A stretch of DNA of 64,000 nucleotides, from assembly GCF_026684035.1 (NCBI RefSeq), contig NZ_CP113361.1:1674001-1738000 (forward strand), given 5' to 3'. The translations under genes were made by a program, and so were the position numbers. The notes beneath the pieces were generated by a model. It ran no database searches and had not been told where the DNA came from. It worked only from the letters and a program-made list of their open reading frames with translations. Below, one piece after another: positions 35,630 to 43,774 of this stretch. The first letter of the stretch is position 1; every line of letters begins with the position of its first letter. This DNA comes from Methanogenium organophilum (GTDB lineage Archaea > Halobacteriota > Methanomicrobia > Methanomicrobiales > Methanomicrobiaceae).

Positions 35630-36466
35630 ATGGTAGATTCAGATTATTACACGGGCAGGATTTGCATCGTTACCGGTGCGAATTCAGGTATCGGATATGC
35701 GATTTCGAATGAGCTTTTGAAGAGGGGGGCGGTTGTTTACCTGGCCGGGAGAAGTCCGGATAAAATTGCAAAGGCTGCAGAGGAGTTTTCTTCGTATGGC
35801 GATTCTGTGCGAAAGCTCATTATGGACGTTACGAAGCAGGAAGATGTTCAGCAAGGAATGGAGCATGTTGGGGCTGAGGCGGGAAGGATCGATCTTCTGT
35901 TTAATAACGCCGGGGTCGGGGGGACGATTCCGTTCGAACAGGCAACGATCGATGACTGGAAGAACATTATCGATACGAACATATGGAGTGTCATATACGG
36001 GGTTTCCGCTGCCGTTCCCCTGATGCTGAAGCAGGGCGAAGGTCATATCGTCAACACATCCTCCATTGCCGGAATCGTTCCGCCTCCTTTCCAGGCGTTG
36101 TATTCCCTCACAAAATATGGTGTTACGGGCATGACCGAATGCCTGAAGTACGAGTATGCAGACAAAGGTCTCAGGTTCTCAACCATCTGTCCGGCAAACA
36201 TTGCAACGCCCATCTTCAACAAAGGCATCGACGGCAAGGCCTACGGGGAACTCAGGATACCGGATGATGCATATCCTGCCGATAAGGCGGCATCGCTGAT
36301 CCTGGACCGTGTTTCGGAGAACAAGGGAATTATTGTCGTTCCTGAAGAGCCCTACACCGGTATGTGGCAGGGGTATGTTCTTGGAGAACCCCTTGTTGAA
36401 GATGAACTCTATGCGATGGCCCGACAGAGAAGAGATGCCTTTGAGAGGGGCGGATCATACTTTTAA
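35630..36466 (+). CDS. short-chain dehydrogenase/reductase
   Basis: The 278-residue protein has the classical SDR features: cofactor motif TGANSGIG (about residues 15-22), LLFNNAGVGG, catalytic Ser in NTSSIAG and YSLTK with the Tyr-Lys pair, and CPANIATP after the active site. The basic residue in AGRSPDK suggests NADP(H). The start follows a strong AAAGGAGG sequence. It lies directly downstream of the ADC-family gene and is probably co-transcribed, so it may reduce or oxidise the keto product. Confidence 0.9.
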   Translation: MVDSDYYTGRICIVTGANSGIGYAISNELLKRGAVVYLAGRSPDKIAKAAEEFSSYGDSVRKLIMDVTKQEDVQQGMEHVGAEAGRIDLLFNNAGVGGTIPFEQATIDDWKNIIDTNIWSVIYGVSAAVPLMLKQGEGHIVNTSSIAGIVPPPFQALYSLTKYGVTGMTECLKYEYADKGLRFSTICPANIATPIFNKGIDGKAYGELRIPDDAYPADKAASLILDRVSENKGIIVVPEEPYTGMWQGYVLGEPLVEDELYAMARQRRDAFERGGSYF

Positions 36467-36644
36467 CCTGAAAATCACATTTTTTGCAGGCCCTGATGCC
36501 AAACAGCCGGTTTTGTTGACGTTCGTGCATCCTCACAGAAGACAGAATCAGATAATGTTCTGATATATCTGATTATCCGGGTATCTGCATCGGATGTGCC
36601 ATATTTCTACGATACGATTCCGGAATCAGAGTTTTGATATGGGT

Positions 36645-38102
36645 TTATCCTTTACTTAGACTCTCATATATCTCTGCAAACTGTTCGATTGCGGTCTGTA
36701 GATTTTCTGCAATTTCGCCTGCGATGATATCCGGTTCGGGGAGGTTTTCGGTGTCTTCAAGGCTCTCGTCTTTAATCCAGAATATATCAAGGCTGACTTT
36801 GTCGCGTTTTATCAGGTCCTCGTATTTATATGGCTTAAAACGCTCCTTTTCTTTTCTTTCGTACCGGTTTTTGGGGTTATAGCATTCAATGAAATCCTTC
36901 AGGTCATCGAGCGAGAGAGGACTTTCCTTGAGGGTGAAGTGTTTGTTCGTCCTGAGGTCATAGATCCAGAGGGTGTCGGTCCAGGGCTCTTCTCTCCCCG
37001 GCTTTCTCTCAAAAAAGATGACGTTTGCCTTCACACCCTGTGCGTAAAAGATGCCGGTGGGAAGCCGCAGAAGGGTGTGCACATCGCATTCCGAGAGAAG
37101 TTTTCGTCTGATTGTCTCGCCTGCCCCTCCTTCAAACAAAACGTTGTCGGGCACAACGACGGCTGCCTTCCCGTTTATCTTTAACATGCTCCGTACATGC
37201 TGAAGGAAGTTGAGCTGTTTATTTGATGTGGTCGCCCAGAAATCATCCCGTTCGTAGGTCTGTTTATCCTTTTCCACCTTTCCGTCGCCGTTTATGACGG
37301 TGTAACTGCTTTTCTTGCCGAAGGGAGGATTGGTCAGCACGAGGTCATAGTGCTTTTTTGGTTCTGACAAGAGGGAGTCTGCGACATCGACCGGACTTTT
37401 GTCGCTTCCGATGCCGTGCAGATAGAGGTTCATGGCACAGAGGCGGGCGGCACTGTCGACAATTTCAGTTCCGTGGAATGTCTCTTCTTTTAAAAATACG
37501 GACTGTTCCCGGTCGAGCTGGTAGGTTTTGACGAGGTAATCGCGTTCTGCAAGGAAGAACCCGCCCGTTCCGCATGCGGGGTCTGCGATGGTCTGACAGG
37601 GTTGTGGCACGGTCACTTCAACCATCGCCTGAATCAGCGCCCGTGGCGTGAAGTACTGGCCCGCACCGCTCTTGGTATCCTCGGCGTTCTTCTGGAGGAG
37701 TCCTTCGTAGATCTCGCCTTTGACATCCATGTCGAGGCCGACCCAGGTCTCTTTTCCTATCAGTTCGACGAGTCTTCTGAGCTTTGCCGGGTCCTGTATC
37801 TTGTTCTGCGATTTTCTGAATATAACACCGAGGAGTCCTGAAGCCTTGCCGAGGGTTTCGAGGGTGTGGCGATAATGGATTTCAAGTGCATCTCCCTCTT
37901 TGGATGCGAGTGCTTCCCAGCTGTATTCATCCGGTATGGTTGAGGGTTTGTTAAACGGCGGCTTCCTGTGTTCGTCTGCCATCTTCAGGAAGAGAAGGTA
38001 GGTGAGCTGTTCGACGTAATCCCCATAGCTTACGCCGTCGTCTCTGAGTACGTTGCAGTAGTTCCATAGTTTTTGTACAAGTGCCGCAGATTCGGATGCC
38101 AT
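36645..38102 (-). CDS. hsdM: type I restriction-modification methyltransferase subunit
   Basis: The 485-residue protein has an N-terminal HsdM helical domain (about residues 1-130) and an N6-adenine methyltransferase domain with motif I (ADPACGTGGFFLAE) and motif IV (LTNPPFGKK), preceded by the conserved SGAGQYFTPR. It is the M subunit of a type I system and forms the M2S1 methylase with HsdS. It is separated from hsdS (39860) by three genes on the opposite strand, so it must have its own promoter, probably near 38120-38225. Confidence 0.94.
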   Translation of the reverse strand: MASESAALVQKLWNYCNVLRDDGVSYGDYVEQLTYLLFLKMADEHRKPPFNKPSTIPDEYSWEALASKEGDALEIHYRHTLETLGKASGLLGVIFRKSQNKIQDPAKLRRLVELIGKETWVGLDMDVKGEIYEGLLQKNAEDTKSGAGQYFTPRALIQAMVEVTVPQPCQTIADPACGTGGFFLAERDYLVKTYQLDREQSVFLKEETFHGTEIVDSAARLCAMNLYLHGIGSDKSPVDVADSLLSEPKKHYDLVLTNPPFGKKSSYTVINGDGKVEKDKQTYERDDFWATTSNKQLNFLQHVRSMLKINGKAAVVVPDNVLFEGGAGETIRRKLLSECDVHTLLRLPTGIFYAQGVKANVIFFERKPGREEPWTDTLWIYDLRTNKHFTLKESPLSLDDLKDFIECYNPKNRYERKEKERFKPYKYEDLIKRDKVSLDIFWIKDESLEDTENLPEPDIIAGEIAENLQTAIEQFAEIYESLSKG

Positions 38103-38226
38103 AGTTGCCTGACTATTTCTGTATTTTGTGAGTGCTTTAGGGTGTTGGAATGGGATGCAACCGATGGTGCATCATTTTGCTTTCTATGCAGGAATCCGGA
38201 GGGCAGGATAGATTCTTATATCTATT

Positions 38227-38271
38227 GTTCGTATATACGAACGAATGTTCTCTATGGCGAACATATGTTCG
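38227..38271. promoter_or_regulatory. two perfect palindromes at the nucleotidyltransferase promoter
   Basis: GTTCGTATATACGAAC (38227-38242) is a 16-bp perfect palindrome and CGAACATATGTTCG (38258-38271) a 14-bp one; a related imperfect dyad (GAACGAATGTTC) lies between them. They cover the start region of the winged-helix nucleotidyltransferase gene and face the hsdM start. A TATA-like TTATATC is just upstream (about 38215-38221). This is a typical autorepressor operator layout. Confidence 0.6.
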
Positions 38272-38805
38272 GAAAAATCGTTCATCATCATCCGGCATCT
38301 GGGAAGACACTATAACGATTCCTCCTATGTCAGAGAGATTGCAAAAGTGCTGAATCTTTCTCTTGGCCCGGTCAGCGAGACCCTAAAGGGACTTGAACAA
38401 TCAGGTCTTCTTATCAGAAAAGTCCGGGGCAGAATTGTTACCTACCGGGCAAACATGGAGAGTCCTCTTCTGCGAGAGATGAAGATTATCATCACTCTTC
38501 TGGAGTGTCGCGAACTATTGCAGGAGCTCGAAAAATCAGCTGTTCGGGTGATTCTCTTCGGCAGCTGTGCACGGGGGGATGACACCGCTGAAAGCGATAT
38601 TGATCTCGTTATCGAGACGGATAAGAAGGAAGCGGCATCACAGGTTGTCAACTCGTTTGAATATATCGGAGGGAGAAAACTTTCTGCAATTATCCTCTCT
38701 CCGGATGAATTCAGGGAGCTGAGAAGAGGCGACCGGCCATTTTATGAGAGAGTGATGCAGGGGAAGATTCTTTTCAGGAGAGATGGAGATGAGATCGCGG
38801 TTTGA
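38245..38805 (+). CDS. winged-helix plus minimal nucleotidyltransferase fusion
   Basis: The 186-residue product has an N-terminal winged helix (YVREIAKVLNLSLGPVSETL, then a wing VRGRIVTYRAN) and a C-terminal minimal nucleotidyltransferase (MNT) domain with the active-site motif LFGSCARGDDTAESDIDLVI (G-S plus two Asp). This matches archaeal MNT proteins often paired with HEPN in toxin-antitoxin systems, but here the MNT is joined to a DNA-binding domain and no HEPN gene follows. It probably binds the palindromes at its own promoter. The ATG at 38245 or 38254 may be the start; a leaderless transcript is likely. Confidence 0.82.
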   Translation: MFSMANICSEKSFIIIRHLGRHYNDSSYVREIAKVLNLSLGPVSETLKGLEQSGLLIRKVRGRIVTYRANMESPLLREMKIIITLLECRELLQELEKSAVRVILFGSCARGDDTAESDIDLVIETDKKEAASQVVNSFEYIGGRKLSAIILSPDEFRELRRGDRPFYERVMQGKILFRRDGDEIAV

Positions 38806-39329
38806 ACGATGAAAGCAACCGGCTGAATACCAGAGACATGGGTACTGCCTCTCTCCTGTTTTCGTCCGCTTCTCGCTTTTCTCTGGTTTTCTCATGTTCT
38901 CCCGTTCCTCCTTTCCTTTCCCTTTCCGGTCACTCCTGCCCCCTTCTGCCCAACTCCTGGAACACCCTTTTTTGCCCCTGTTTTTTGGTAAATCGGGGGT
39001 CAAAATGGGCGTATTTTCTGTTCTGGTTTATTCCAAAAAATTGCAGGACTTATTGCCTTTTATTTGTGAAAAAACCGACAGATCAGGAACTATAGAGGGC
39101 TCTCTAATTGACGGCTATTCCAGGAGGACGTGCAGGCCCTCTCACAAGAGTTCGTCTCTCTCCGGGCGTCTGTGTGGATACATCTTTTTCCGGGGTGCAA
39201 GGCTTCCTGATTCCGTATTTGATGATTATTTAGCCATATCATGCCTTTTCCTTAGAAAAATCACTGATATCAGCATCGGGATGGAAACAATCATCAGGTA
39301 TATGTATGTATATGTGCATATGTCTCAGT
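38806..39329. other. gene-free interval with a long pyrimidine-rich tract
   Basis: No supported gene lies in these 524 bp. From about 38850 to 38990 the plus strand is strongly pyrimidine-rich. A frame near 39120-39180 (QEDVQALSQEFVSLRASVW) looks protein-like, but it is short and has no start, so it may be a relic. The right end holds the TATA-rich promoter of the antitoxin gene. Confidence 0.4.
39298..39314 (+). promoter_or_regulatory. TATA-rich promoter of the antitoxin/RelE operon
   Basis: GGTATATGTATGTATATG lies 15-32 bp before the ATG at 39330. The repeated TATA/ATGT units could serve as promoter and as binding site for the antitoxin. Confidence 0.4.
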
Positions 39330-39566
39330 ATGTCTTTGATTACATCAATCAGGATAAGCACAGATATGAGGGATAAACTCTCGGAGCTAAAGGTGCATCC
39401 GAAGGAGTCGTATGAAGATGTAATAAAGCGCCTAGTTGAAGATTGCGTCGATGATGAACCATTAAGCGATGCAACGATACAGGCAATAGAAGAATCACTG
39501 GCTGATATCAAAGCAGGAAGAGTATATTCCTTAGAAGACGTTGCAGAAGAACTGGGTCTTAACTGA
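39330..39566 (+). CDS. small antitoxin with ribbon-helix-like N-terminus
   Basis: The 78-residue protein has an N-terminal strand-helix of the type ITSIRISTDMRDKLSEL followed by HPKESYEDVIKRLVED, as in archaeal VapB/RelB-like antitoxins, and an acidic C-terminal part that should bind the toxin (DATIQAIEESLADI, SLEDVAEELGLN). The stop codon is 1 bp before the start of the RelE-like gene. It sits on the strand opposite to the restriction genes. Confidence 0.82.
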   Translation: MSLITSIRISTDMRDKLSELKVHPKESYEDVIKRLVEDCVDDEPLSDATIQAIEESLADIKAGRVYSLEDVAEELGLN

Positions 39567-39567
39567 T

Positions 39568-39840
39568 ATGGGCTATACTGTTCTTTTGACGAGGCGTGCG
39601 AAAAAGAGTCTTTGCGAGCTTCCGAAAAATATTGCCAGAGAGATTTATCTTGAATTAAAGACTCTTTCGTCTGAAGACAATCCTAAAAAATATGTCAAAA
39701 AATTAAAAGGCAACAAGAATCCTCCATTTTATTCTCTCCGCGTTGGCAGTTATCGGGTGATTCTCAATATTGAGGATAATGTGATGGTGATTCATGTGAT
39801 TGAGGTCGGTCACCGGAAGAATATCTACCGGAATTATTAA
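39568..39840 (+). CDS. RelE/ParE-superfamily toxin
   Basis: The 90-residue product has the RelE pattern: YTVLLTRRAKKSLCELPK, a helical core, then the beta strands PFYSLRVGSYRVILNIED and MVIHVIEVGHRKNIY with the terminal Arg and Tyr that act in mRNA cleavage in RelE-type toxins. It follows the antitoxin immediately. The 3' end converges with hsdS, only 19 bp away. Confidence 0.88.
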   Translation: MGYTVLLTRRAKKSLCELPKNIAREIYLELKTLSSEDNPKKYVKKLKGNKNPPFYSLRVGSYRVILNIEDNVMVIHVIEVGHRKNIYRNY

Positions 39841-39859
39841 TTCGCAGATTTTTGAAAAT

Positions 39860-41419
39860 TCATTTCGTTTTTGCTTTTTTCTTTGTTTTCTGCTTCTTTA
39901 GATCCCTTTTCCAGGACTTCTCTTCCGCTGCCCGCTGCTCTTTTTCGGCCTTTATCCTCTCCAGAAGAACGGATGCCGGTTCATCATCAGGATTCTGGGG
40001 TACAAGCCTCCCCTCAAATGCCTTTTTGAGAATACTCTGCCGGAGTCGCTCTGCCTTCACAAGCGAGTCATCCACCGCCTTTTCCATCTCGTCGATGACT
40101 GAGAACCTCCGCTCTATTTCGCAGACGATCTCGTGTTGTTCGGGGAGTGGGGGGATGGGGAATGATAAACTGTTCAGTTTTTTAAGATTGATATTATACT
40201 GACCTGCCGTAGTTGCAGCCATCTTTTCAATTTTATTTCTAATGTAATTACTATTCCAAATTAATCCTAACCAATGCCAGATTATTTCTCTCTCAATTAA
40301 TCGATATCTGATCAAATATGATGCAAAATAATGAGGTGAATCAAAATTTGACATCACAATAGCAGATCTACCTATAAGATCCTTGCTTCCATTTGTGCGT
40401 ATGATCAGTAAATCGCCTTTCTCTAATTTTTTAGATTCATCCAAATCTTCAGATGCAGGTGCATATTTTAATTTATCAAGGGAAATCTTATTGTTTGATA
40501 TATTTGGTATCCTTAAAATTGGATGGCCTTCCCAACTGCTATCACATTTTATGGAAGTACCATAACCTGAATCCCAAGCTAAATTGGCCAAATCTATCCA
40601 TGTCCAGCTTTCTGGAAGAGAATAATCCGGTAAATTATTTGTGTGTACATTTGTTTTCTGATACTGTGTTTCAATTCTCTCCACCAAAGCATCAGCACTC
40701 TCAACATCCGGATGCTCCGCCCGCCACTCCTCGGTCAGATCGCCGCACATCGCCGCCTTCAGGACTGACTGCCGGTATTTGGGTATCAGTGCCTTTGCCT
40801 TCTTCAGGGCCGATACGCCTGCATCAAGCCGGGTGAATTCCTCTTCGATCTTTTCCACGATGCGGTGTTGTTCGGGGAGAGGGGGGAGAAAAAAAGGTAA
40901 TTCTTTTAGCTGTTTGGTGGTTACACCTGAAATTGTAGTTCCACGATTATGGTATTTAAATAATTGAACTTTTTGTGCCAAATAATACAAACCATATTTT
41001 GGATAGATCAAATTTTGATTGCATATCAGTGCATGACAGTCCTGACTGAAGCACAATTCATTTTCTGTTAATGCAATTTTTCCTAAACCAACCCTTGTGA
41101 CTACGATAATGCTGTTTTTTGGCACTAAATTTGTCGCAGAGTTTTGAATTCCCAGTATTGAAACTGTCTTTCTGGGAACAATTACATGGGATTCATCAAT
41201 ATCTGCGCTTGTTATCCAAGGAATGTCCCCGTCCCAATATTCATCGTTTTTTGTTGAAGGGGTACCTCCTCCTTTAATCGAATAGATATTATTGACCTGT
41301 GTAATAATCCATCCATCAGGAAGCTCACACAATCCGGACTGTGATTCTTCAGTATTCTCTAAAATGGTATTCATAGTTGTGATGTGTCCGTCCTCTACTA
41401 TTGTGTCACATAAAATCAT
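39860..41419 (-). CDS. hsdS: type I restriction-modification specificity subunit
   Basis: The 519-residue protein has two target-recognition domains (about residues 30-170 and 265-435), each followed by a conserved region beginning with PLPEQHRIVEKIEEEF or PLPEQHEIVCEIERRF and a long helix. The tail is strongly basic (KKQKTKKKAKTK). The TRD-coding parts are clearly more AT-rich than the conserved parts, as expected for exchanged specificity modules. The first codons overlap the unknown upstream gene by 14 bp. A second possible start lies at 41374. Confidence 0.93.
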   Translation of the reverse strand: MILCDTIVEDGHITTMNTILENTEESQSGLCELPDGWIITQVNNIYSIKGGGTPSTKNDEYWDGDIPWITSADIDESHVIVPRKTVSILGIQNSATNLVPKNSIIVVTRVGLGKIALTENELCFSQDCHALICNQNLIYPKYGLYYLAQKVQLFKYHNRGTTISGVTTKQLKELPFFLPPLPEQHRIVEKIEEEFTRLDAGVSALKKAKALIPKYRQSVLKAAMCGDLTEEWRAEHPDVESADALVERIETQYQKTNVHTNNLPDYSLPESWTWIDLANLAWDSGYGTSIKCDSSWEGHPILRIPNISNNKISLDKLKYAPASEDLDESKKLEKGDLLIIRTNGSKDLIGRSAIVMSNFDSPHYFASYLIRYRLIEREIIWHWLGLIWNSNYIRNKIEKMAATTAGQYNINLKKLNSLSFPIPPLPEQHEIVCEIERRFSVIDEMEKAVDDSLVKAERLRQSILKKAFEGRLVPQNPDDEPASVLLERIKAEKEQRAAEEKSWKRDLKKQKTKKKAKTK

Positions 41420-42632
41420 TAAGGGTGACTTTTGGCGTCTCTCTTCGCGGTGAAACTTTCTCGAAATTCTTGAGGATTTTATCGGTTATGGATCTCTTTT
41501 CGCCGAGATACTTGATCAGGGAATTGTCATACTGCATAGCATATTTCTGCCGTTCAAATTCCATATTCAGTTCAAATGAATTGGCAAAGGTGGAATAAAA
41601 CTTTGGCCTTCTGTTTAAGTCTGTAACGTTGATTCCGTACCTGTTTAGCACATCTCTTGAATCCGGATAATCAGCATATCTGACATACTCATAGTTATGA
41701 TAGTCAAATAATCTACCCTTGTGCTGAATGGTGACTTCTCTTGGAGGTGGAGTATAGCCGGTATTCCCCCCTATCCACGGTGATTGGGTATCTCTGTTTA
41801 CCCCGACAATATCAAAACCCAGAGGGGTTGCCAGCACATCTGATGCCGCAGATGCTGAATCAGATCTGTGGGGATTTCTCTCTCGCTTAATGTTTGACCC
41901 GTACAGAATGACCTTGTCATCGAGACCCTGACGATCAACCACGCGGTGAAATTTTCGTAGTTGGGCAGTGACAGAGACTGATGCTCTACCCTCAAGATCA
42001 AACCAGAAATTCCGGTACCCGGCGTCAAGCATTTCTGTTACCAGTTTTTCAGTAGGTTTCGTACCGTACCGTGTTGAAACAGGGACAAATATTGGTTTTG
42101 AATTGCGGAATTTAAGGGAATCATATCCACAGTGAACATAATTCAGGTAATCCTCTGTCTTTATTGCTACCTCTGATTTACTGGTATCTGGATTATATTC
42201 CTTGACTTTGATATTCGGAACAAACAAAATGTCGCTTCTTCCGTGATATATGTCGAGGAAATTGCCCAAATTGTCCTCATAATCAGGAATGCGGCATGGA
42301 TTGAATGAAAGTGTCAGGGTGTTGAGAATTAATTTATTGGAAAGAACGGGAATTCTCTTGTAAGAATCATAACTCTCCGAAAGAAATGGAGCGTCCGGGC
42401 GGTCAATTTCTTTTTCAAAGGTATCCAACTTTACATTCCGGCTTTTTTCTATGACACGATTTTTGTCAAGCCATCTTCTTTCAAGTGAAGCAATATCCCG
42501 TAATGAGCCTAAATCATTAAAATCAAGTGTTTTGAAGGGAGTTTCCAAAGTATTGTGATTGAACCTGACATCTTTGGTGGTAAACTGTGTTGAATCATCC
42601 GCTTCAAAATTGCGAATCTCAATACTACTCAT
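41406..42632 (-). CDS. unrecognised 408-residue protein in the restriction operon
   Basis: I do not recognise this protein. It has no membrane segment or signal peptide. The N-terminal 140 residues are charged with many Asp, Arg and Asn; the centre has strand-helix alternation (PIFVPVSTRYGTKPTEKLV, then YRNFWFDLEGRASVSV and KVILYGSNIKRER), which could be a TIM-barrel-like fold; the C-terminus has an aromatic-rich region and a basic end. The ATG at 42632 is preceded by GGAAGGAG and overlaps the end of the PIN-like gene; the 3' end overlaps hsdS. It is clearly co-translated with its neighbours and specific to this island. Confidence 0.72.
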   Translation of the reverse strand: MSSIEIRNFEADDSTQFTTKDVRFNHNTLETPFKTLDFNDLGSLRDIASLERRWLDKNRVIEKSRNVKLDTFEKEIDRPDAPFLSESYDSYKRIPVLSNKLILNTLTLSFNPCRIPDYEDNLGNFLDIYHGRSDILFVPNIKVKEYNPDTSKSEVAIKTEDYLNYVHCGYDSLKFRNSKPIFVPVSTRYGTKPTEKLVTEMLDAGYRNFWFDLEGRASVSVTAQLRKFHRVVDRQGLDDKVILYGSNIKRERNPHRSDSASAASDVLATPLGFDIVGVNRDTQSPWIGGNTGYTPPPREVTIQHKGRLFDYHNYEYVRYADYPDSRDVLNRYGINVTDLNRRPKFYSTFANSFELNMEFERQKYAMQYDNSLIKYLGEKRSITDKILKNFEKVSPRRETPKVTLNDFM

Positions 42633-43188
42633 ATCTCCTTCCTTCAATCTCCTGTATCGCAGAATTCAGAATTTTTTGGCTGATTCTGAATTTGCTCTCC
42701 CCAATGCAGTTGAGTATGTTAATAGTAAATTCAGATGTTAGATAATTTTTTGCCTCCAAATGAGCCATGAACCCAATGGTTCCGATTAAATGCTCTGACA
42801 AATATGGCAGATAAAGTAGGACCTTTTTTCTGGCAGTCTCGTCATCCAGAATGAACATAAAATCATCCGTCTGTGTTGTCTTATGCACATAGGAAAGGGT
42901 AATGACCTCAAATTCTCCTTGATCAACTACCATTCTGAGCGGTTCGAAAGGGAGTCCCCCGGATGCGAAATCATCAATGGAAACGACGGAAATTGAATCC
43001 GAAAAATCATATTTTCTGTTCAGTAAATCTGCTTCATACTGCACATGTTCGGGGATTTCAACGAAATATTTCGTTGCAACAAGAGACAATACACTAATAC
43101 GCTCCGTCTCCTCCATCAGACCTTCAAGGTCATCAAAGAAGCAGATGAAAAAAGATGAATCAGGGATCAGTTTTGTTCTAATCCTCAA
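42625..43188 (-). CDS. PIN-like domain protein
   Basis: The 187-residue product has a pattern like the PIN/DUF3368 nucleases: an acidic residue after the first strand (PDSSFFICFFDDL), a GEFEVITLSYVHK helix with Glu, and DDFMFILDDETARKKV, the strand with the paired aspartates. An additional C-terminal helical region follows, with GTIGFMAHLEAKNYL as in PIN proteins. Catalytic residues appear present. The start is a TTG (43188) with GGGAG at proper distance, inside the end of the upstream gene. As part of the cassette it may be a nuclease effector. Confidence 0.62.
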   Translation of the reverse strand: MRIRTKLIPDSSFFICFFDDLEGLMEETERISVLSLVATKYFVEIPEHVQYEADLLNRKYDFSDSISVVSIDDFASGGLPFEPLRMVVDQGEFEVITLSYVHKTTQTDDFMFILDDETARKKVLLYLPYLSEHLIGTIGFMAHLEAKNYLTSEFTINILNCIGESKFRISQKILNSAIQEIEGRRYE

Positions 43189-43717
43189 TCAGCTCCCGGT
43201 AGCGCTTTTCCGTGATGACTCCTTTTTTGAGGAGCCGTCCTGCAAGATACTCCTTCTTTTCAAGGAGACTGTCAATTTTATCTGATTTTTCCGTGTAATC
43301 GTAGGTCTTGTACACCAGAAACATCAGTTCGTCACTCGTAAGAGAATCGTAGAGTGACCGGACAATATTCATACTGATGATGATCTTTTCCCGGTTTTCC
43401 GTCGAGAACTCATTTAATAATGACTCTTCTGCGATATTTTTTCCCTCTGCGGTCAGATAGATGCCCTTCGTGTCACTCACGAAATAATCATCATGATTTT
43501 CAATACTGTCTGCTGCACTTTGGGAGTATGGGCCGTAATAATGGGGGATGAATTCAAACAACGCGAAAAATTTTGGAAATGATTTTGCGAAGAGGAACAG
43601 TTCCTTCTGGAAATTTATTTTATTTTTTATCGGTCTGTCTGCTCCGCTCAGAAGGATTGCAATGAACTTACTGCGTATTGCTTCCTCCTCCTCGAAGGAA
43701 AGACCTGATTCCGGCAT
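43178..43717 (-). CDS. YwgA/Panacea-like helical protein
   Basis: The 179-residue soluble protein resembles the YwgA and SocA/Panacea (DUF4065) group: a basic helix KNKINFQKELFLFAK followed by FIPHYYGPYSQSAADSIE, where K-x-x-K-x-x-F and YGPYS are characteristic. Its C-terminal half is helical and charged, and ends ITEKRYRELIED. In related systems Panacea domains neutralise toxins, so it could be the antitoxin or regulator of the PIN-like product encoded next to it. It begins 57 bp after the end of hsdR and overlaps the next gene by 11 bp. The family assignment is an inference. Confidence 0.58.
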   Translation of the reverse strand: MPESGLSFEEEEAIRSKFIAILLSGADRPIKNKINFQKELFLFAKSFPKFFALFEFIPHYYGPYSQSAADSIENHDDYFVSDTKGIYLTAEGKNIAEESLLNEFSTENREKIIISMNIVRSLYDSLTSDELMFLVYKTYDYTEKSDKIDSLLEKKEYLAGRLLKKGVITEKRYRELIED

Positions 43718-43774
43718 AATTTACCAACTGTTTGTATGATTTTACTTATTATAATTAGCCGGGCGGACTGAAAG

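Noticed and set aside
38802-39095. 97-codon frame following the nucleotidyltransferase gene, tested as a HEPN partner
   Set aside because: It reads through the pyrimidine tract, is Ser/Phe/Pro/Cys-rich and lacks the HEPN R-x4-6-H motif.
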